64,000 bases of DNA from Hoplostethus atlanticus (lineage: Eukaryota > Chordata > Actinopteri > Trachichthyiformes > Trachichthyidae). The notes below the pieces were generated by a model. The model was not told the origin of the DNA. It made no database searches and saw only the letters and a list, made by a program, of their open reading frames with translations. Numbering within the stretch: the stretch's first letter is position 1; each line of letters starts with the position of its first letter. Location of the stretch: contig JAXDDX010000182.1 in the NCBI GenBank assembly GCA_034670405.1, positions 661,501-725,500 on the forward strand, in the 5' to 3' direction. The translations under genes were made by a program, and so were the position numbers. Below are positions 1-12,199 of the stretch, piece after piece.

Positions 1-87
1 AGCATAATCCAACCCCTCTCAGAGCATGCCCACCCCCAGGTGAATAACCACTCCCATTTACCTTGTCTCAAAATGCAACTCACTGCA

Positions 88-232
88 GCGCCGCAAGCCG
101 TTGCCGTATCACTGAACGTGAACGTTAGTAGTCTAGTACCTACGCTAGTAAAGACTTCTATCTCGTAACATTGAGCTCAAATCAACCGAATTACGTTTCA
201 AATGTAAACTACATAGTTGGATCTCGCCCGAC
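88..232 (+). repeat. Dispersed repeat, inverted partner of 29925-30115
   Basis: This stretch matches the reverse complement of about 29925-30115 over more than 100 bases. Shared words include AACGTTAGTAG, CTAGTAAAGACTT, ATCTCGTAAC and AAATCAACCGAATTA. A short further match (GAGTAC..GGAATGCACCAT) continues at 303-325, at the start of the THAP-like open frame. I cannot name the family. Its position just upstream of the THAP relic suggests a promoter or terminal segment of the same mobile element, which is inference. Confidence 0.55.
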
Positions 233-309
233 TTTCCGACTGGGAATTCCGACTTGAATAACTGTTCTATTGCGCCTTTCCGCGTCGGAGGCCGTTTTTT
301 CCGAGTACA

Positions 310-597
310 ATGGAATGCACCATTACTTTGTGGTGGAGCTACAACGACAACATGTCTACGGCCAGATCCCAACTCTCCAGTTGTTCTGTTGTAGGATGCA
401 GGCAGCAACATAGATCCCTGGACAGTCTCCCAACAGACGAAAATGCCAGGACAGAGTGGATTAATTTAATTTTTAACGGCAACGTCCTGGCTACAGTTAG
501 CTAATTTTTGTAGCCTATGTCAGACTGCTTCAGCAACTAGGGCCAGTTCACAGCAGGATTAGCATCTAAATTGTTTAAAGATGGAGCAATTCATACG
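310..597 (+). pseudogene. THAP zinc-finger exon, degraded
   Basis: The frame opens at 310 (another Met at 352) and encodes CSVVGC followed by a PTDENARTEWINLIF-like stretch, which fits the first half of a THAP domain (C2CH zinc-dependent DNA-binding domain of P-element transposases and host THAP proteins). The same frame then reads through stops at 502, 511 and 538 into DCFSN, GQFTAGLASKLFKDGAI, the usual second half of the domain. The distal Cys-x2-His pair is missing, as if a few codons were deleted. A splice-donor-like GTACGT follows at 598. With three stops and no complete zinc site it is a dead copy. Whether it came from a host gene or a P-like transposon cannot be told here. Confidence 0.7.
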
Positions 598-1028
598 GTA
601 CGTGACCCATCTGCAAACTTGGAATCTGTAAGTGTCACCATGTTTTGATTTTATTTACAAATTAGTCTGGTTAGTATATTCAACTGCTGGTTAGCTAATG
701 AGCTAGCGGGGCTAGCCACGGGGTTGTTGGGTGTGGAAGAAGTAAGAAAACTAAAGCTGGAGTCAGGACACATCTTTTAAAGTTATTGGTTGGAGTCAGG
801 ACTCATCTTAAAGTTATATGTTGGGACCAGTGTCTGTCAGTGTCTCACCATTAGTACAATCGCGTTTGGTTGTGTGTGCTGCGCTGTTTGGATGCAAATA
901 GGTTGCATCCAATAATATATTGGCGAACTAGCTCAACAAAATTGTCAATCCTAGCTTGTCTGCAAGTTGTATTCAATAAGCTTATGGACATGAGCCATAA
1001 ACAGACCGGCTACAGCAGAGAGTGTCGC
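598..1028. other. No gene seen
   Basis: AT-rich sequence with a short near-duplicate (AAAGTTATTGGTTGGAGTCAGGACTCATC and a partner around 760-825). No supported reading frame or RNA gene. Confidence 0.5.
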
Positions 1029-1295
1029 TCACACACCCACATACACAAAACAAAGTACAATATTACACAGAATTGTTATCATTGAGAAACTAAGTGGAAC
1101 CGCCTCAGCTGCCTCTTCCCATTCTGGGTCAGACTCTGGCTCAAACATGTCCGGTCTCAGTGTTGGTTCTGGAGCGGCCGCCATGGTTATGGTAAATTTC
1201 TGCATCAAGCTTATTTGTTTACCTTGAGCAGCATGAGTGCTCTGCTCTCCACCTCCGCCAGGCGATTGGCCGTGAGTGAGGCGTGAGGTGGCCAA
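1029..1295 (-). pseudogene. Possible exon with acidic MFEPESD motif
   Basis: An open frame of 88 codons reads on the minus strand and contains MFEPESDPEWEEAAEA. I recall similar acidic MFEPESD starts in fish proteins that carry the P2X7-type intracellular zinc domain, but the diagnostic cysteine-rich part is not present here. A possible splice donor follows GAGGCG near 1105. The upstream part (SRLTHGQSPGGGGEQS) is low complexity. It could equally be a chance frame. Confidence 0.25.
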
Positions 1296-1449
1296 TCAGA
1301 GCAGTGCTCATTACATACAACCTCCACGCCCTCAAATGTCGTAGAACAAAACGTGAAAACCTCTTAAGCTTGCGTTAACCACAGACCTTATTTCAGGCAT
1401 CTAACCAAAAACCCATTCAAAAAACCCATAGACTTCGAGACGAGGTGAC

Positions 1450-1746
1450 AGTGTTTTCTGCATTTTGTTGTGCTGCAGCCTGAATACAAAATGTATTTCA
1501 TTAGGATTTTTTGTCAGGAATCTACACAAAACACATCATGGCAAAGTGACAGCAATGTTTTTTTTATTTGCATTATGCCTGATTGCAGTCCTAGTTTTTA
1601 TTTAATTTCTAAAATAATGTAAATAAAAAACTCACTTCAACATTTTAGATCAGTGACAAAAAAATCAAATGTAATCCATTTTGAATTAAGGCTTTAACTC
1701 CAAAAATGTGTGAAAAGTCAAGGGGGTTGAATAGTTTCTGAAGAAA
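1450..1746. mobile_element. Tc1/mariner remnant, transposase deleted
   Basis: The left end (CATTTTGTTGTGCTGCAGCC, ATCTACACAAAACA, CATGGCAAAGTGACA) and right end (AATCCATTTTGAATTAAGGC, AAAAGTCAAGGGGGTTGAAT) are degraded forms of the two inverted ends of a widespread fish Tc1 element. Only about 150 bases lie between them, so the transposase gene is gone. This is a short, non-autonomous, decayed copy. Confidence 0.6.
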
Positions 1747-2244
1747 CTAACTGTCGTACCTGAACCTGGTGCTGTCGCTGGTGTTATCATCACTTAGCAT
1801 CGCGTAGAGCTGCCAGGTTAGGAACTGGACAGCTTTATATTCATTACAGTCAATGGATCTATGGAGGTTTAAAGAGACTCTGGGATGTTAAGACGAGACC
1901 TAATAAAGGGAAATTAATCATTTCCATCAAGCTTCTTCTTGGCAGCAGAAAACTTCTGGACGTTTCCCTCTGCAATGTGATTGACAGCTGTCACATCACA
2001 GCAGGGAATCAGTACGAAAGCAACAAATTACATCCATGAGCTGAAAGTCAAACAGGCCCCATGTCTCCTGACAGACCACCAGTAACTACAATACATATAT
2101 ACTGTATATATGTACTGATATTTATCCATAAAAGACACAGTCCATTTTGGTTCCATGGTTATTCCTCTACAATACATGAAATAGTGACCAGCTCTTACAG
2201 ATGGAACATAAAAGGCATTTCTGTTTATGTCTCTCTAGTGAGAG

Positions 2245-2286
<42 letters not shown>

Positions 2287-2642
2287 CAAAGAGATAGAGA
2301 GATCAGTATTAGATTTTGAGTCTTTTATATTCAGCAAGGGTTCAGTCGCCAGGAAACTCACTGACACACACACACACACACAGATTGCCCAGCTCCTATA
2401 TAAATCCATTAGTAGTTATTGTTTGGTGTTCTGCAAGTGATTCTCTCAGCAGCTTTGCTGAATAAACGACCTTCAATTCAATTCAAAACTTTATTGTCCC
2501 ATGAGGGAAAAGAGTTTACAATACAAACACAATAAAAACAATAAAAACACAATAAAACACATAAAAATAACCACCGTACCTCCCCAACAGACCAACGTAA
2601 GAGCAGGTGGTTTGAGACAACACAGCACAAGACATGACGTAA
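1747..2642. other. Intergenic with TG/AC microsatellites
   Basis: No gene is recognisable. (TG)n lies at 2246-2285 and (AC)n at about 2363-2381. At 2474-2500 the motif TTCAATTCAATTCAAAACTTTATTG looks like the antisense 3' tail of a retroposon, with an AATAAAG-type signal and GAATT repeats on the minus strand. Confidence 0.5.
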
Positions 2643-2935
2643 CACTACACTACACTACATTACAGTCATTTATCAGACGCTTTTATCCAAAGCGACTTAC
2701 AATAAGTGCATTCAACATAGGTAGAGAACTACTAGTCACCAGAAATCATAAGTGCATTTCCTTCCTAAACAAGCATCTAAGAGCAGAACCAGGTAAGGTA
2801 AGGTAAAAGATCAATAAGTTAGATACCTACTTTTTAATTAAACAAATCAGACAAATAAGTAAATCAAATAAACAAGAGCTAAGACAAATAAGTGAAGACA
2901 AATAGGCAAGTGCTAAGAGGAAGGGTCAGGGTACA
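2643..2935 (-). mobile_element. L2-clade LINE, 3' end only
   Basis: On the minus strand this reads the L2 3' UTR down to GTCGCTTTGGATAAAAGCG, a stem-loop with GGATA in the loop, followed by ATAAATGACTGTAATGTAGTG. Eel UnaL2 and relatives use this stem-loop and TGTAA-repeat tail for template recognition (established for that family). The copy is 5'-truncated at about 2935 and lacks ORF2. The same UTR recurs at 22324, 23037 and 46235. Confidence 0.8.
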
Positions 2936-2951
2936 ACACTACAACAATCCG

Positions 2952-3108
2952 CATCATCATCATCATCACCATCATAATCAACATCACCATCATCACCATC
3001 ATCTTCAACATCATCATCACCAACATCATCACCATCATCATCAACATCACCAATATCAACATCACCATCATCATCAACATCACCATCATCATCACCACCA
3101 ACATCACC

Positions 3109-3139
<31 letters not shown>

Positions 3140-3436
3140 CCAACATCACCAATATCACCATCATCATCAACATCACCACCAACATCATCACCAACATCAC
3201 CATCATCACCAACATCACCATCATCATCATCATCACCAACATCACCAATATCACCATCATCATCAACATCACCACCACCATCATCACCAACATCACCATC
3301 ATCACCAATATCACCATCATCATCAACATCACCAACATCATCACCAACATCACCATCATCACCATCATCACCAATATCACCATCATCATCAACATCACCA
3401 CCAACATCATCACCAACATCACCATCATCACCAACA
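2952..3436. repeat. Imperfect CAT/CAC/CAA trinucleotide array
   Basis: About 485 bases of trinucleotides dominated by CAT and CAC with interspersed CAA and TAT. One strand reads as poly-His/Gln and the other as poly-Met/Val. These long frames are by-products of the repeat, and no protein is supported. The array directly abuts the truncated end of the L2 copy at 2935. Confidence 0.9.
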
Positions 3437-4409
3437 CCTATACATCTACCAAGGCCACATGCAGTTTGTCATAATGGACCTCAGCGTTAGTTCATCAGGG
3501 AGGCTACGTCCTCCTTCAGTCACGATTCTGTCAGCTGGAGCCAAACACACCCCGGCTCAGCATTGTCCAACCACCTTAGCCCATGCTCCTTTCTCCTCCC
3601 CTTTCTCCCCCTTCAGAAACCAATCACTAACCATTTCCCTGTATTTGTACCCCGTCAGCTGCTTCTGTGTTTCTGTTATTTCAGCTGTCTAAACTGCACC
3701 AGACTGACGCACCACCTCCTCCCCTGCCACCACCAGCATCACGGCTCCATCAGATATCCAGAAGGGTTAGATCTTCAGCCAGGGGGTTCTCCTGTCCCCT
3801 ATCTGCCCCCAGGGAGCTTCACCCTACCACTGGATACCTCTTGGAGTCAACGCCAAACCTATGCACACGCAGATTCTCTCATGTTGTTAATAAATTATTT
3901 TAATCGTAATCCTAGCCTCGTGATTGAAGTTAAATTAACTGTGTGATTAATGGTTGTCTTGCTCGTCGACCGGATGGGAACTATTCAGATTCAGGGGTGA
4001 GGGGAGTCGTGCTACAACGCTAAAGATCATGTTATCATGTTATAGTCAGAGGGAGGCATTATATGATTATATTGATTATACCAGGTAATTATGGTATCAG
4101 CATTAGAAGGGGCTGGTGACAAACTGATAATTAGTGGGAGTTTAATTTGATCCATTTTTATCTTTTTCTACATTTATATTGATGGAAACGTGTTGAGTTG
4201 TCTTCTCAGCTGCTGCTGAGGTATTCTTCAAGCTGGATGTCCATTGGTTTCAATAGGTGGTCAATGGTAGACGTTCTGCAAGACCATGTCCAGAACATAG
4301 AGCCCTCTGTTTGGTTTTACTTTCAGTTTCAGTTTCTGCATCATTTGAAGGAAAAAGAAAACATACAAACATCACCGGAATACTGCAGCTCACTGACTGA
4401 CCATGACAT
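3437..4409. other. No gene recognised
   Basis: Mixed sequence. The block at about 3560-3960 has pyrimidine-rich text followed by AATAAATT at 3890 and resembles the end of an LTR or retroposon, but no termini or duplication could be defined. The rest is AT-rich with no coding signal. Confidence 0.4.
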
Positions 4410-4883
4410 ACCCACTTTCCTTTTGCTCCTCATCTTCCTCCCTTCCTTCCTCCTCTTCATCTCTTCTTACATTTCTCCTTCCATCCTTCCTTCTGTCTTC
4501 CTCCCTCCCTTCCTCCCTTTATCCCTCTCTCCTCCCTTCATCTCTTCTTCCATCTCTCCTTCCATCCTTCCTTCCTTTTGCTCCTCATCTTCCTCCCTCC
4601 CTTCCTCCCTTTATCCCGCTCTCCTCCCTTCATCTCTTCTTCCATCTCTCCTCTTTCCACCCACCACCTTCTGTGCTTTTGTTCCTCATCTTCTATCCTC
4701 CCTTCGTCCCTCTCCTCCCTTCATCTCTCCTCCTTCCTTCTTTCTTCCATCGACATCCATTCCTACTTCCTTTTTCTCCTCCTGCCATTCTGCTCTTCCC
4801 TTCTTCTCTCTCCTCATTCCTCCTTCTTCCCTCTCTCCCTCCCTCTGTCCTTTCACCCCATCTCTCTCTCTCTCTCTCTCTCT
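4410..4883. repeat. CT-rich microsatellite/minisatellite block
   Basis: Degenerate TTCCTCCC and CTCCATCT units end in (CT)n near 4862-4883. Three overlapping Ser/Leu/Pro-rich frames on the plus strand are produced by this composition alone. Confidence 0.9.
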
Positions 4884-4999
4884 CCTGTAAACAGAGAAAT
4901 TGATTATGTCACTAATTGTGGTGGAACAAACGTGGATTAATTCAAGTATTTTGTCTCTGATAAATGACTCAGCTTGTGAAAAACAAACTCATTAACATG

Positions 5000-5179
5000 A
5001 GGAGAGAGAGACGGAGAGAGAGACAGGGAGAGAGAGAGAGACAGGGAGAGAGAGACAGACAGACAGGGAGAGAGAGAGATAGAGACAGACGGGGAGAGAC
5101 GGGGCGAGAGAAAGAGACAGATGGGGAGAGAGAGAGAGAGACAGACAGGGAGAGAGAGAGAGACAGACAGGGAGAGACG

Positions 5180-5214
<35 letters not shown>

Positions 5215-5337
5215 GGAGAGAGGGAGAGAGAGACGGGGAGAGACAGAGAGAGAGAGAGAGAGAGACATTGCAAGAGAGAGAGAGAGAGAGAGACATTGCA
5301 AGAGAGAGAGAGACATTGCAAGAGAGAGAGAGAGACT
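5000..5337. repeat. GA-rich array with GACAGG and ACATTGCAA units
   Basis: Purine-rich units of the type GAGAGAGACAGG run from 5000. At 5265-5330 a longer unit, AGAGACATTGCAAGAGAG, repeats three times. Arg/Glu-rich and Ser/Leu-rich frames on the two strands are artefacts. Confidence 0.9.
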
Positions 5338-5491
5338 AAGTCTTTATATTCTGAACAGTAAATGGATCGCTACCTTGTTTAGCCACTGGCTAATAGATAT
5401 TCATTGTGTCTGTGTAGTCATTGATCAGACTGACAGAGACTTATTATTGTGTCACTGTATGTGACCCCTGTTGACTTGTTGACCCTGCTGG

Positions 5492-5493
<2 letters not shown>

Positions 5494-5524
<31 letters not shown>

Positions 5525-5607
5525 TAGGGAGGGAGTGTCACTTTAGCATTTGTGGTGGAAAGTGACAAGCCATTAATACGAAACACACACACACACACAC
5601 ACACACA
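5494..5607. repeat. Facing TG and AC microsatellites
   Basis: (TG)n at 5494-5523 and (AC)n at 5583-5607 flank a 59-base unique spacer, so the pair could pair with itself as a hairpin. Confidence 0.85.
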
Positions 5608-6639
5608 GTGAATACAAACATACATACACCCTATTTATTTTTGCATCTCTCTCTCTCTCTACGAAATAACATTTATGTCCATAATCCTGCAGCACCAGTA
5701 GCTGTAAAGTCTCCATCTGATTACACCAAGAATTTCCATGTTTACAATGGAGACCCAGGAGTTAGACACATGCAGCGTTCAGCTAGCTTGCCAACACCCT
5801 GAAGGACGTTTCTGATCTCCTAATGTGAACACAGTATCAGTGGGGCTAAAGAAGTCCATCCAGCAGAGTGTAATTATGTTTATTTAAACTGGTTTAATCC
5901 CTGTGGGAATTATGAAAACACACAGGGTATTTCCCACTTTTGTCCACTAGAGGGATCTGTTCACCACACAGCGACCCCTAGCATACCCTTCAGATACAAG
6001 CAGGTCAGAATCAAAATTGTAAAAAACATTTTGAAGCAAATTAGTGCCTGAATCGACATAACTTCTTCTTTAGCTCTAATCGAAATAGCTGTGTAGACTG
6101 TGTGTGTCTGCTTTGATGAAGCCAAACCCTGTTTGTTAGCAAGTCCATAGACTTGTAGTGCACTGGTGTTGCGAGATATTGTGCCAATCCCCAAAAGGAG
6201 TCCACAGTGGGCTTTAAAACATACTTTTCCACGACAGTGGTGCCAAGACTGAAGGGATAATTCTCTGATTGCTTAAGATCGATCCGTACGGTAGCAGACT
6301 GATCTTTTCCATCTAACTAGCATTGCACTATCAATTCAGAAATATTCTGATTGTCTCCCAGGACCCTCCAAGGTTTTATGCTGCCCACTGGTTGCTTTAG
6401 ATTGACCCACTTAAAGCACAGAGATGCTGAAAGACAGTGTGGGGATGCTCCACCAGGAACAGCCTATGTTTCAGAGAGCATTTTCCACTGAGAATAGCGA
6501 GAGGATGCAGTTTCCTATAAGAATAAGTCACATTGTTGAAAATCAGTTGATACATGTATGAATGTGTTTTCATAATTACCATTATCATTCATATTACAAG
6601 ACAGTTGTTCTACACTGAGTTTAGACAAACATGATGACA
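5608..6639. other. No gene recognised
   Basis: AT-moderate sequence without supported exons. Short minus-strand frames at 5961-6232 and 6397-6588 show no domain I recognise. Confidence 0.45.
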
Positions 6640-7595
6640 CTATCTCTCTATCTCTACCTCTACCTCTGTCTTTATCTCTCTATCTCTACCTTTACCTCTA
6701 TCTCTACCTCTACCTCTCTGTCTCTAACTCTCTGTCTCTACCTCTCTATCTCTATCTCTGTACCTCTACCTCTCTGTCTCTACCTCTCTGTCTCTACCTC
6801 TACCTCATTATCTCTACCTCTACCTCTCTATCTCTACCTCTCTTTCTCTACCTCTACCTGTCTATCTCTACCTCTACCTCACTATCTCTACCTCTACCTC
6901 TCTATCTCTACCTCTACCTGTCTATCTCTACCTCTACCTCTACCTCACTATCTCTACCTCTACCTCTCTATCTCTACCTCTCTGTCTCTACCTCTACCTC
7001 TCTATCTCTACCTCTCTGTCTCTACCTCTCTGTCTCTATCTCTCTACCTCTACCTCTCTATCTCTACCTGTCTATCTCTATCTCTCTACCTCTACCTCTC
7101 TACCTCTACCTCTCTATCTCTACCTCTCTACCTCTACCTCTCTATCTCTATCTCTCTACCTCTCTATCTCTACCTCTCTATCTCTACCTGTCTATCTCTA
7201 CCTGTCTACCTATCTATCTCTACCTCTCTGTCTCTACCTCTCTATCTCTACCACTCTACCTCTCTATCTCTATCTCTCTACCTCTACCTCTCTATCTCTA
7301 CCTGTCTATCTCTACCTGTCTACCTGTCTATCTCTACCTCTCTGTCTCTACCTCTCTATCTCTACCACTCTACCTCTCTATCTCTATCTCTCTACCTCTA
7401 CCTCTCTATCTCTACCTCTCTATCTCTACCTGTCTACCTATCTACCTCTCTATCTCTACCACTCTACCTCTCTATCTCTACCACTCTACCTCTATCTCTC
7501 TATCTCTACCTCTCTATCTCTACCTCTATCTCAATCTCTGTCTCTCTATTTCTACTTCTATCCCTCTCTCTCTATCTCTCTGTTTCTATCGCTAT
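6640..7595. repeat. CTCTAC/CTCTAT satellite block
   Basis: About 950 bases of pyrimidine-rich hexamers (CTCTAC, CTCTAT, CTCTGT, occasional CTGTCT). Larger blocks repeat around 7200-7480, where an identical segment of roughly 100 bases appears twice. The 323-codon Ser/Leu/Tyr frame here is a repeat artefact. Confidence 0.92.
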
Positions 7596-7705
7596 CACTT
7601 AGAGTAGAGTGTGCTTCATTATGAAGTATGAGAGTTTGATCAATTCTGGAAAATTGACAATTATTATAGTTATTTTTATTAATCAATATCTTATTGATTA
7701 ACACT

Positions 7706-8859
7706 TGTGGGGCACCACCAGTTTACACTGGAATAGTCTCTTTATAATGATATCAGTCTAATAACCAGAAGAGGTGAGTCCTCGATTTCAGTTATTTTCT
7801 ACCATCATGTCCAGGATATATCAATAACACACAATAGTCAGGTCTTTATAAATGCAAAGGTTTATTAATTAATTAAACATATATAACAATAATAGATGGA
7901 TATAGGTGTTCTAACCTCACTTTCACAGTTCAACACTGCCTTTGCATCACCCGTGCATCAACAAGAAAGTTGGTTACCGTCTGGTTTGTAGTGCGTCAGT
8001 GGCGTCTTCGTCTCTGGTAACTGTCATGCAGTCGCAGTAGACTTGTAAACACAAGCACGAGATAGAGGAAGAGGTCGATGTTTCGGCTCACGTCGTTCGG
8101 GGAGCAGAGTAGAGTAGTGGGTGGCTTCTGACTTTGTTTCGGAGTCTTCTGTTGGTCTGCTGGATCCGGCTGCGTGAATTCGATTAGGCGCCTCGTCAAG
8201 ATTCACTGTAGAGCTGATCTGGTTGTTGAGCTTGGAGAAGATCTTAGAGACAGGTTCAAACTTAAGAAGTGTCGTTGTAAGCGTTGTTCTCAGTAGTTCT
8301 TTGTTTGTTCCAGTTCTTATAGTCAAGGGCTGAGAGGGTTTTATGGTATGTCAGGAGGGTAGGTGTTTCCCTCATTTGCAGGCATCAGATTTACAACCTG
8401 ATGATCGGTGATCACCATTCCCTAAAATTGCATTTCCAGCTCAGGTTTGGAAAACATCTTACTTCATCACATGGGGATGCAAGCGACATATTTAATCACC
8501 TTAAAGCAAATGGATTTGTATGACACCAAATATCACTGTCTTACCACTCAATACCGGCGGGTAAACCAAAGGTCCTAATAAAACACTCTGTGTGCCTTGA
8601 ATAACAGAGAGAATACACGAGCAGGGTCCATCATCTGCCACAGGATGTGGAGTTCATATCTAAGAGAACACATACAGAAAGCACATTTTTACAGTACATT
8701 GCAGAGTTCCTTCCCCAGCCCTTGTCATTGGTCCATCTCCTAATGGCAGTGGGCTGGTCGAACCTGCAAAGTTTTACTTTTTATGAGGGAAGATCCCTCT
8801 TTGCTAGAGGGAGCAGGCCTTAGGTTGCTGGGAGACCCAGTGGGGGTCTTGTCGTAACA
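7706..8859 (-). mobile_element. LTR-like element, antisense
   Basis: On the minus strand the element starts TGTTACGACAAG and ends GGTGGTGCCCCACA, the TG...CA ends of an LTR. It contains a TATA-like GACTATAAGAAC near 8320 and an AATAAA polyadenylation signal near 7870, in the correct order. No clean target-site duplication is visible (ACACT on the left, TAAAC on the right). No retroviral genes flank it. It is a candidate solo LTR of unknown family. Confidence 0.45.
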
Positions 8860-8934
8860 TAAACGCCCTGGAAAGGAATGTGATGGCCTTTAGATGTTGA
8901 TATGTATTCTGTATAGTCTGTATAGCATACACTA

Positions 8935-9072
8935 CACACTCTATCTCTACCTCTCTGTCTCTAACTCTATCTCTCTCTACCTCATTCTACCACTCTACCT
9001 CATTCTACCTCTTCCTCTATCGAGCTCTACTTCTTCCTCTCTACCTTTCTCCTTCTCTCTCTCATTTCCATT
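8935..9072. repeat. Second CTCTAC repeat block
   Basis: A shorter block of the same CTCTACCTCT-type units seen at 6640-7595. It lies just beyond the LTR-like element, so the two blocks may be one array split by it (inference). Confidence 0.75.
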
Positions 9073-10584
9073 CCTGAGGGAATAACCTTGTTAAATAAAG
9101 CTTCAACTAAAATAACATCTTTTCTCTCTCCTCCCCTCCTCCTTTCTAAATCCTTCATCAGTTTCTCTCCATCAAACAGAGACGAGGGTCAATCAATTCC
9201 AAACCACCAGCATAGAAAATGCCAGACCACATTGTATGTGTGTGTGTGTGTGTGTGTGTGTTCCCCCTGGTACATCCTAGGAAGGATAATCCTGATGACG
9301 TGGTTTATTAATGACAGTCAGACAAGAGTTGTCATGAAGGTATATTGGTACATAAAGCATTGATTTATGTTGTCTATTAAAACTGTATATGAAATAATAT
9401 TAACTAAAGCTGACATTATATCTAACTTTTTATCTGCTCGGTTATACCGCAGTCTATTATTCATAAGAATAGAAAGAGGGATGAGAGGAAGAACTGTACT
9501 CATAAAACAGTGACTTCCTTATAACTGAAGCAGCTACAGGCACACTGTTCACCTTAATACATGAAGTAGAGAGCAGTAGAATAGAGCAGAACAGAATAGA
9601 ATAAAATATGTCCTCCAAAAAAGATTCCATTGATTGTTGCCTTGGAAACTAGGCAGCTGTTCTGCTGCAATTGGCTGGCCACTGGAATCCTCCTCCTTGT
9701 TGTTCTCTACATCCTCATCATCAAACATTAGTCCACCCTGCTGCCGTTGGGGTTGGCCAGGATGCTGTCACATTCCCCATTGTCACATTTCTGTTGCACC
9801 TGAGACCTGAAACCACCCTGGTACCAGGTTGCCAGGTCTTCCACCTCTTAATGGCTTTGTCTTCTTTGTAGCTACCCATGTCTCTCTATCTGCAAGGCCA
9901 CAGCCTTCTGTAGGGGGCCGGGGGAGGAGCCCTGAGGGCCTCCATGGGTGTTCATGGTGTGGCTGTATGGAGCTTCTCTGTGAGGAGGAAACCCTGGAGT
10001 GTATTCTCCATGCAGGTCGGTATAACCTTATAATCTGATTTCCATGCATCAATCCTCACAGCCTCTGCTGCTCCTCCTAGAGGTGAAGCAGCTCATCCAG
10101 TTGGTAGCCCTAACACCTTTCACATGCTGCTGCCACTACCTCAATCAGCTTCATCCTATGATTTGCTAGCCAGCTCTTGTGTCTGGGTCTCCAGCAGCAT
10201 TGAGGTGGTAAAGCCCAGACCATTCACTGGTCTGTCACACATCATCGACTCTCCTCCATGCTGCTGAACAAGATGTCAACACTGAGGCTGATGCTGCTGG
10301 TAAAGGCAGGGAAGTGAAGTCTGAGGTGAAAGAATCATCTGAGGCAGGAAACTCAGGTCAAAATGTGCCACAGAGATCCAGCCAAGACCAGGAAGAGCTG
10401 AGAGTCACTCTGGAGCTACTCACTTCAGGTAACGAAGTTCACTGGAGCCCAGTTTACTGGAGCCCAGCTGGAGAAGACATGACCACCAGCAGGCTAGCTA
10501 GCTGCAATAGAGACCACTGATTTAACTACTCGAGACAAATATAGGGTTACAGTTTAAAGACATACAATAGAGAGAGCTAGTTAA
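9073..10584. other. No gene recognised; TG microsatellite
   Basis: (TG)n at 9235-9260. The stretch 9660-10320 is GC-richer and has short frames on both strands (for example 9783-10052 minus), but I recognise no domain and no consistent exon structure. Confidence 0.4.
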
Positions 10585-11402
10585 ATCAGGTTTGACTCAG
10601 CGACCCCCCACCAGGCAGAGCAGCCTGTCGGATATGCTGGTGAGCAACATGGGTGTACCTCAGGGAACGGTACTGTCGCCATTCTTGTTCACCCTCTACA
10701 CCTCAGACTTCAGATTCAATTCTGGATCTACTCCTCTCCAGAAGTTCTCTGATAACTCATCCATCATGGGTTGCATCAATGAGGACAACGAGGATGATAC
10801 AGGAGTCTGGTGGAGAGGTTTGTCACATGGTACGACGACAACCACCTACAGCTCAATGTCAGCAAGACAAGAGAGCTGGTGGTGGACTTCCGTCTGAACA
10901 AGAAGCGCCCACCACCACCTGTTATCCTCCAGGGTAAAGAGGTGGAGATCATACAAGTTCCTGGGGGTGCACTTCAACAATAAACTGGACTGGTCGGACA
11001 ACACTGATGCCCTCTACAGGAAAGGTCAGAGTAGACTGTAGTTACTGGGGAGGCTCAGATCTTTCAATGTGACAGTGGTGGCTAGTGAACTCTTCTTTGA
11101 TGTTGTATGTTGGGGAGGTGGCAAAGCAAAGGATGCCAACAGGATTAACAAACTGGTCAAGAAAGCTGGCTCAGTTGTGGGAGAGAGCCTGGACAGTCTG
11201 GAGGATGAGGTCTAAAATCAGATCCATCTTGGAGAACCCATCCCACCCCCTCTATGAAGAGATGAACGGGCTGAGAAGCTCCTTCAGCACCGTCTCATCC
11301 AACCTAAGAGCACAAGGGAGCTTCAAGCACTCTTTTGTGCCAACAGCCATCTGGCTGTACAACCCTACCTCCAGTGTCAACCCCTTAGCCTGCTGCTTTC
11401 CC

Positions 11403-11445
<43 letters not shown>

Positions 11446-11710
11446 TGACTATTCAGAATTGCTCTTTGCACAAGTCACTACTTAGGGCGGCGCTACTCAT
11501 TGCACAACTGCACATGGCCCTTCTGCCACTGGTTTGCACTTGTATATTTTTTTATATTTTTTATATAACCTGTATATTCCTTATATTCTTGATTTTCTGA
11601 AGCTTGTATATTGTATAGTGCTGTGTGCTTGTTTCTTGCTACTTCGTACACCCCCTGCTGCATAACTGGAATTTCCCCTCGGAGACAATGAAGAGCCATC
11701 TACCCTTATA
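10585..11710 (+). pseudogene. Rex1-type LINE, 5'-truncated reverse transcriptase relic
   Basis: Translation gives the Rex1 palm region: GVPQGTVLSPFLFTLYTSDF, then LQKFSDNSSIMGC where a functional copy has FSDD, then a later KLVKKAGSV stretch. The second catalytic Asp has become Asn. Frames shift several times after about 10900, and a (CA)20 tract (11404-11442) lies near the end. The 3' UTR runs to GAATTTCCCCTCGGAGACAAT at about 11690, typical of Rex1. The copy is truncated upstream of the palm, lacks the endonuclease and is dead. Confidence 0.8.
11404..11442. repeat. (CA)20 microsatellite
   Basis: Perfect CA dinucleotides inside the Rex1 relic. Confidence 0.95.
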
Positions 11711-12199
11711 GTTTTGAAGCCTGATGTCATATCAAAACCAAACCTGTGAGATCTTTTGATTATATAGATTATAATAGTTTTGTCTGTTCCAGACTTGGCT
11801 TCTGTTAATGGTGGGCTGCTGGGTAATTCTTTGTCACTTTCCTTCTGTCTTTCTTCATTAAGTTTCCTCTGGTGGGTTGGTTAATTAACTGTTAATTGTT
11901 TCTATAGCAGACACACAGCTAATTACCTGCTAAATGTTTTCAGAGCAGACAGAAAGAGAGAGTTTGAGTTTTAACAAGACTTTATTTTGAAATGTTCTAC
12001 ATTGTACAGATCAATCTTTTTAGATCACGTGTCCATTTATAATGACAAATAAAACCCTGAAAATCAACTGAAAATGAAAACAGAACAAAACCAAAACAGT
12101 CTCCTTGTTGAGACCACCTTATATAAAAATTTACTAAAACCACAAGTCTGTCATTTCTAAAATAGACCCTGTACAGTTTTTAAATCAGGCAACAGTCTC

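Noticed and set aside
2892-3692. 266-codon His-rich frame
   Set aside because: Produced by the CAT/CAC trinucleotide array; flanking codons show no conserved protein and the opposite strand is equally open.
4198-4940. Long Ser/Leu/Pro-rich frames
   Set aside because: Caused by CT-rich repeats; all three frames are open, as expected for simple sequence.
6631-7602. 323-codon Ser/Leu/Tyr frame
   Set aside because: Translation of CTCTAC/CTCTAT hexamers; no start context or domain.
9783-10052. 89-codon minus-strand frame
   Set aside because: No domain or splice context, and an overlapping plus frame of similar length.
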